This document shows, in pieces, positions 60,428-64,000 of a stretch of 64,000 bases of DNA; the stretch's first letter is position 1; the number at the start of each line of letters is the position of its first letter. Below the pieces are notes generated by a model. That model had not been told where the DNA came from and ran no database searches. It was given only the letters and a program-made list of their open reading frames with translations. A program made the translations under genes and the position numbers. The stretch lies in the NCBI GenBank assembly GCA_965267505.1, contig OZ254081.1:620001-684000 (forward strand). Reading direction: 5' to 3'. This DNA comes from JANQHS01 sp965267505. Its GTDB lineage: Bacteria > Bacteroidota > Bacteroidia > Cytophagales > CCMP332.

Positions 60428-62650
60428 CTAATTCATAATCTTAGCAAGGGAGTTATCATATTTTGATTTGAAATCAGAAATGGATCCCCAATTGTCTCCA
60501 TCAATGACACAATCAGAACCTTCAACTTTTCCAATCTCTGCTGAAGGCACCCCAATTGTTGACATGATCTCCTGAGCTTTTTCCTTATCCTCAGGATTGA
60601 TAGAAACCAATACCCTACTTCCAGCCTCGCCAAAGAGTGAAGCATCCTTTCTGATATCTCCTGAAATAGAAACATTAAATCCCTTTCCTACACCCATGGC
60701 CGATTCCATTAATGCGATGAACAATCCTCCGTCGGAAAGATCATGGGCAGAATTCAATAGCTCTTCTTTGATCAGCTTTGAAACCCCGTCCTGAAGTTTT
60801 CTTTCCGATTCCAGATCGAATTCCGGCGCGGGTGATTCTTTTATCTTTTGGAAAGAATACAAGTACTCTGACCCGGAAATGTCTTCAGGATTATTTCCCA
60901 ACAACAGGATCAGGTCTCCTTCATTTTTAAAATCAAGGGTGGTCATATTCTCTTTATCCTCCAATAAACCAACCATTCCAATAACAGGGCTAGGAAATAC
61001 TGGACCCTCATCTGAAGATTGATTGTAAAAGCTGACATTTCCTCCGGTTACCGGGGTTCCAAAGGTCTCACAGGCTTCCTTCATTCCCTGAATAGCCTGA
61101 ACAAATTGCCAATAGACTTCAGGATTGTAAGGATTGCCAAAATTCAGGCAATTGGTCACTCCCAATGGCTCTCCACCGGAACAAACAATATTTCTGGCTG
61201 CTTCCGCAACAGCCATAGAGCAGCCTCTTTTTGGATCGTTCTTGACATAACGGGAATTACAATCCACGGATACCGCCAACGCCTTTTCAGTACCTTTAAT
61301 CCTAACAATTCCTGCATCAGACCTTGAAGTGGTATTCATGAAATTGGTTCCTACCATGGAATCGTATTGCTCATAAACCCATTTCTTCGAAGCGATATTT
61401 GGATGCTCTATCAAAAACATCCCTACTTCCTTTAGATCAGTGGGCTCTTTAACCTGATCGATTGAGAACTTTTGATACTGTTTAAAATAGTCCGGCTCTT
61501 TGTACTCTCTGTCATAAACCGGTGCTCCTCCGCCAAGGACCAGATCCCAAGAAGGGACATTTGCAACCAATTCCCCATTCTGGAAAAATTTCAGTTGAGT
61601 GGATTTGGTCACCACTCCAATCTGCTCACAACTTAGATCCCACTTTTCAAAAACAGCTAGTATGTCATTCTCTTTTCCTTTTTCACCAACCACCAGCATT
61701 CTCTCTTGAGATTCCGATAGAAGAATCTCATACGGTTTCATGTTCTGTTGGCGCGTTGGGACCTTATCCAGCCAGATCTCCATACCATGCCCCCCTTTTT
61801 CGCTCATTTCAGAGGTGGAGCAAATAATTCCAGCAGCTCCCATATCCTGCATTCCGACCACCGCTCCTGTTTCAATCAATTCAAGTGTGGCTTCCAGGAG
61901 AAGCTTTTCCTGGAAGGGATCTCCCACCTGCACGGCCGGTAAGTCATTTACAGAATCCTCAGTAATATCCTTGGAAGCGAAAGATGCTCCATGAATCCCA
62001 TCTTTACCTGTTCTTGACCCAACAATGAAAACAGGATTTCCTTCTCCCTGGGAGATCGCAGATACGGTTTTTCCATGCTCGACTATTCCAGCAGAAAAGG
62101 CATTTACAAGTGGATTGACATTGAAGGACTCATCAAAGAAAACCTCTCCCCCAACAGTTGGAACTCCAAAGGCATTTCCATAGTCTCCGATTCCCTTAAC
62201 AACTCCTTCTAACAGCCATTTCGTCTTCTTAGAATGAGGGTCCCCAAACCTCAAAGAGTTAAGCTGGCAAATAGGCCTGGCACCCATTGTGAAAATGTCT
62301 CTGTTGATACCACCAACACCTGTTGCCGCACCTTGATAAGGCTCCAGAGCCGAAGGATGGTTATGAGATTCGATCTTGAAGCTACAGGCTAACCCATCAC
62401 CTATATCAATGAGTCCTGCATTCTCTTCTCCCGCCGCTGCGAGCATACGATCGGACTCCCTGGGTAATTTCTTCAACCATTGAATTGAATTCTTATAAGA
62501 ACAATGCTCCGACCACATTGCAGAAAAAATGGCGAGTTCGGTAAAGTTGGGAGTACGCCCCATTATTTTAATGATCCTGTCGTACTCATCGGGGATCAAT
62601 CCGAGTTCTTTTGCCACATCGACATTAATCTCTAATTCTTTATTTTCCAA
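60428..62650 (-). CDS. purL: Phosphoribosylformylglycinamidine synthase subunit PurL (small type)
   Basis: Fourth step of purine synthesis, 740 aa. This is the small-form PurL that needs separate PurS and PurQ, in contrast to the about 1,200-residue fused form common in Flavobacteriia. Motifs: FSAMWSEHCSYKNS, FKIESHNHPSALEPYQGAAT, GVGGINRDIFTMGARP and DMGAAGIICSTSEMSEKGGH. PurS/PurQ are not in the window. It is divergent from the TetR gene. Confidence 0.95.
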   Translation of the reverse strand: MENKELEINVDVAKELGLIPDEYDRIIKIMGRTPNFTELAIFSAMWSEHCSYKNSIQWLKKLPRESDRMLAAAGEENAGLIDIGDGLACSFKIESHNHPSALEPYQGAATGVGGINRDIFTMGARPICQLNSLRFGDPHSKKTKWLLEGVVKGIGDYGNAFGVPTVGGEVFFDESFNVNPLVNAFSAGIVEHGKTVSAISQGEGNPVFIVGSRTGKDGIHGASFASKDITEDSVNDLPAVQVGDPFQEKLLLEATLELIETGAVVGMQDMGAAGIICSTSEMSEKGGHGMEIWLDKVPTRQQNMKPYEILLSESQERMLVVGEKGKENDILAVFEKWDLSCEQIGVVTKSTQLKFFQNGELVANVPSWDLVLGGGAPVYDREYKEPDYFKQYQKFSIDQVKEPTDLKEVGMFLIEHPNIASKKWVYEQYDSMVGTNFMNTTSRSDAGIVRIKGTEKALAVSVDCNSRYVKNDPKRGCSMAVAEAARNIVCSGGEPLGVTNCLNFGNPYNPEVYWQFVQAIQGMKEACETFGTPVTGGNVSFYNQSSDEGPVFPSPVIGMVGLLEDKENMTTLDFKNEGDLILLLGNNPEDISGSEYLYSFQKIKESPAPEFDLESERKLQDGVSKLIKEELLNSAHDLSDGGLFIALMESAMGVGKGFNVSISGDIRKDASLFGEAGSRVLVSINPEDKEKAQEIMSTIGVPSAEIGKVEGSDCVIDGDNWGSISDFKSKYDNSLAKIMN

Positions 62651-62667
62651 TGGAATTTCTTTTGCCG

Positions 62668-62675
62668 CAAAAATA
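62668..62675 (-). promoter_or_regulatory. Probable -7 element (TATTTTTG) of purL
   Basis: On the minus strand TATTTTTGC matches TAnnTTTGC and lies 17 bases upstream of the purL ATG. The -33 box is not clear. Confidence 0.5.
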
Positions 62676-62779
62676 GAATTTCAGAAGGAAGAATGGAGTT
62701 TTTAAGAGCCATTTGAATTCCTTTTTTACCATTCATTGAATTGTCATTCCCTTTACAAAAATTCATGAAAAAAAACCTT

Positions 62780-62807
62780 GGAAACTCAATTCATTATTGA
62801 AGTTTCC
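62780..62807. promoter_or_regulatory. Putative TetR-family operator
   Basis: A 28-bp imperfect palindrome with 7-bp perfect outer arms (GGAAACT/AGTTTCC) and matching inner CAAT/ATTG, with one extra base in the right arm. It ends 19 bases before the TetR ATG and two bases before TAGTTTAG (62809-62816), a -7-like box. This is the position expected for autorepression of the regulator and efflux genes. Confidence 0.5.
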
Positions 62808-62826
62808 ATAGTTTAGCGGCGATTTT

Positions 62827-63459
62827 ATGGAACTGGACAAGAGAATAATAGAAATATCCAAAGGGCTATTTTACCGCTACGGTATAAAAAGTGTTACAAT
62901 GGATGACATAGCAAGGGAACTAGGCATATCTAAAAAAACAATCTATCAATATTATAAGGACAAAGATGACATCGTCTGCACCATTGCACGTACCCATATT
63001 GATGATGAAGAAGTTGAGTTCAAGGAAGTCAGTCAGGAAGCAAAAGACCCGATCGATGAATTATTGCAAATCTCCTTAAGGATCAGAAGGCATTTTCAAA
63101 TGATGCATCCATCGCTCCTTTTTGATCTGAATCGCTATCATCCGAAGGCGATGAAGATATTTTCTGATCACATGGAAGAATGTGTTTTGCACTCTGTTCG
63201 GGAGAACATTGAAAAAGGAAAGGGAATGGGTCTTTACAGGCCCGAAATTAATACTGATATTATCTCTATCCTAAGAATAAAAGAAGCCGAACTTGCTTTT
63301 GATGGTAATGTATTTCCGATCGGAAAATATGATCTATCAGAAGTTCAGGGTCAGATCTTCGATCACTTTTTATACGGAATCGTATCGGAAAGGGGATATA
63401 AGCTATTGAAAAATTATAAAGAGAACATCACTGATGAGAAAAATGAAAAAGCTGCCTAA
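62827..63459 (+). CDS. TetR/AcrR family transcriptional regulator
   Basis: A 210-aa regulator. The N-terminal helix-turn-helix is RYGIKSVTMDDIARELGISK followed by KTIYQYYKDKDDIV; the C-terminal ligand-binding domain is helical and variable. The gene overlaps the TolC-like gene by 26 bases, so it probably controls the efflux operon that follows. Ligand unknown. Confidence 0.92.
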   Translation: MELDKRIIEISKGLFYRYGIKSVTMDDIARELGISKKTIYQYYKDKDDIVCTIARTHIDDEEVEFKEVSQEAKDPIDELLQISLRIRRHFQMMHPSLLFDLNRYHPKAMKIFSDHMEECVLHSVRENIEKGKGMGLYRPEINTDIISILRIKEAELAFDGNVFPIGKYDLSEVQGQIFDHFLYGIVSERGYKLLKNYKENITDEKNEKAA

Positions 63460-64000
63460 GATTATATTAATAAGCCTTTTGGCAATGTTGCCCCTGGGCT
63501 CGTATTCGCAGGAAGGAGGGCAATCCTTTGGATTGGAAGACTGTCTTTCCTATGCTATGGAAAATGCGCAGATGCTGTTGAACTCTCAATTGGATATCGA
63601 AAAGTCCGCTGCTAAGGTTGGGGAAATCAGATCCTTGGGTCTTCCTCAGGTCGATGCCAAAATGTTTTTGAACTACAACTTCTCAATTAGGAAGTCCCTT
63701 TTGCCAGCATCAACTTTTGCAGCACCTGGAGATACTACAATTCCTCCGGGTACCGAAGTTGAACTTGCATTTGGAACCAAATACGATGGGGATGCATTCT
63801 TTCAAGCAAGTCAGCTCTTGTTTGATGGTTCATACTTTGTGGGACTTCAGGCTGCCAGGGCCTATAAGGAGCTGTCCACTCATCAGATGGTTCAAACCAG
63901 GATTGATGTCGTAGAGAATGTTTACAAGGGTTACTACCTGGTATTGATAAACAGAGAAAAACTAGTTGCTGCAGAAAGCAATATGGAAAGACTTGAATCT
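63434..64000 (+). CDS. TolC-like outer-membrane efflux protein, N-terminal part (cut by window edge)
   Basis: First 189 codons of an outer-membrane factor. A signal peptide (about 1-26, KIILISLLAMLPLGSYSQ) is followed by FGLEDCLSYAMENAQMLLNS and SLGLPQVDAKMFLNYN, typical of OEP/TolC channel subunits. The start is ATG 63434, with ATG 63443 as alternative. With the TetR gene this is probably the first gene of a tripartite RND or ABC efflux operon extending past the window. Confidence 0.88.
   Translation, partial: MRKMKKLPKIILISLLAMLPLGSYSQEGGQSFGLEDCLSYAMENAQMLLNSQLDIEKSAAKVGEIRSLGLPQVDAKMFLNYNFSIRKSLLPASTFAAPGDTTIPPGTEVELAFGTKYDGDAFFQASQLLFDGSYFVGLQAARAYKELSTHQMVQTRIDVVENVYKGYYLVLINREKLVAAESNMERLES

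Noticed and set aside
61019..61827. Plus-strand open frames of about 100 codons within purL
   Set aside because: Antisense shadows of a strongly conserved enzyme.

Overview
The window is a stretch of ordinary, gene-dense chromosome from a member of the Bacteroidota, probably a Cytophagia/Flavobacteriia-like marine lineage. The evidence is the promoter type (TTTG-N19/20-TAnnTTTG instead of sigma70 -35/-10 boxes), a type IX secretion C-terminal domain of the gliding-motility (CHU_C) kind, an archaeal-type ProRS, an epimerase-type threonine dehydrogenase, and Bacteroidota families such as DUF3822, BT_3928, DUF1599 and BatA/DUF58. Genus cannot be decided from the sequence. No insertion sequence, prophage, CRISPR array, integrase or rRNA was seen.

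Layout. 1-5123 (minus strand): translation/transcription block in the order tRNA-Tyr, tRNA-Gly, tRNA-Thr, tuf, tRNA-Trp, secE, nusG, rplK, rplA, rplJ, rplL, rpoB (cut by the window edge). It has two canonical promoters and a terminator-promoter junction after tuf. 5144-9481: M1 aminopeptidase, biotin carrier protein, pyrH, frr. 9478-11505 (minus): ECF sigma factor, putative anti-sigma protein, gmk, nadD, end to end. 11619-15195: two glycosyltransferases and an MsbA-like ABC exporter (LPS/envelope glycan). 15226-17380: DUF805 protein, ahcY, tRNA-Arg. 17440-22535: MscS-type channel, metG, DUF445. 22524-26165: HupE-like membrane protein, a large secreted WG-repeat-like protein, a small coiled-coil protein. 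26162-28945: threonine catabolism (epimerase-type dehydrogenase and kbl, divergent) plus a TPR lipoprotein. 28927-32848: cdaA and folP against DUF1599, BT_3928 and aroK. 32813-37443: outer-membrane barrel, proS, NfeD and flotillin (floA). 37466-40790: rlmN, a thioesterase, TRAP permeases dctQ/dctM without a binding protein. 40793-44055 (minus): DUF1573, DUF58, a BatD-like protein and BatA, without MoxR. 44109-49229: thioesterase, two NUDIX hydrolases, the DUF3822-coaD operon, pyrE, a YfcE phosphoesterase and a Lys/Ala/Glu-rich protein. 49341-55466: hisS-hutH-T9SS cargo-ybaB-glycosyltransferase, all overlapping or abutting. 55450-58658: PspC protein, an abundant-looking OmpA/TPR lipoprotein, pdhB. 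58655-62650: ffh, a 450-bp non-coding stretch with an orphan terminator and tRNA-Gln, and small-type purL. 62827-64000: TetR regulator and a TolC-like efflux channel (cut by the window edge).

I found no convincing new multi-gene system. The observations most worth checking are the fused tuf-terminator/secE-promoter, the orphan terminator that may end a small RNA near 60,235, the shortened Bat operon, several divergent gene pairs whose start codons overlap, a putative TetR operator, and a few unusual proteins (848-aa WG-like, 596-aa OmpA/TPR lipoprotein, 126-aa charged-tail protein).
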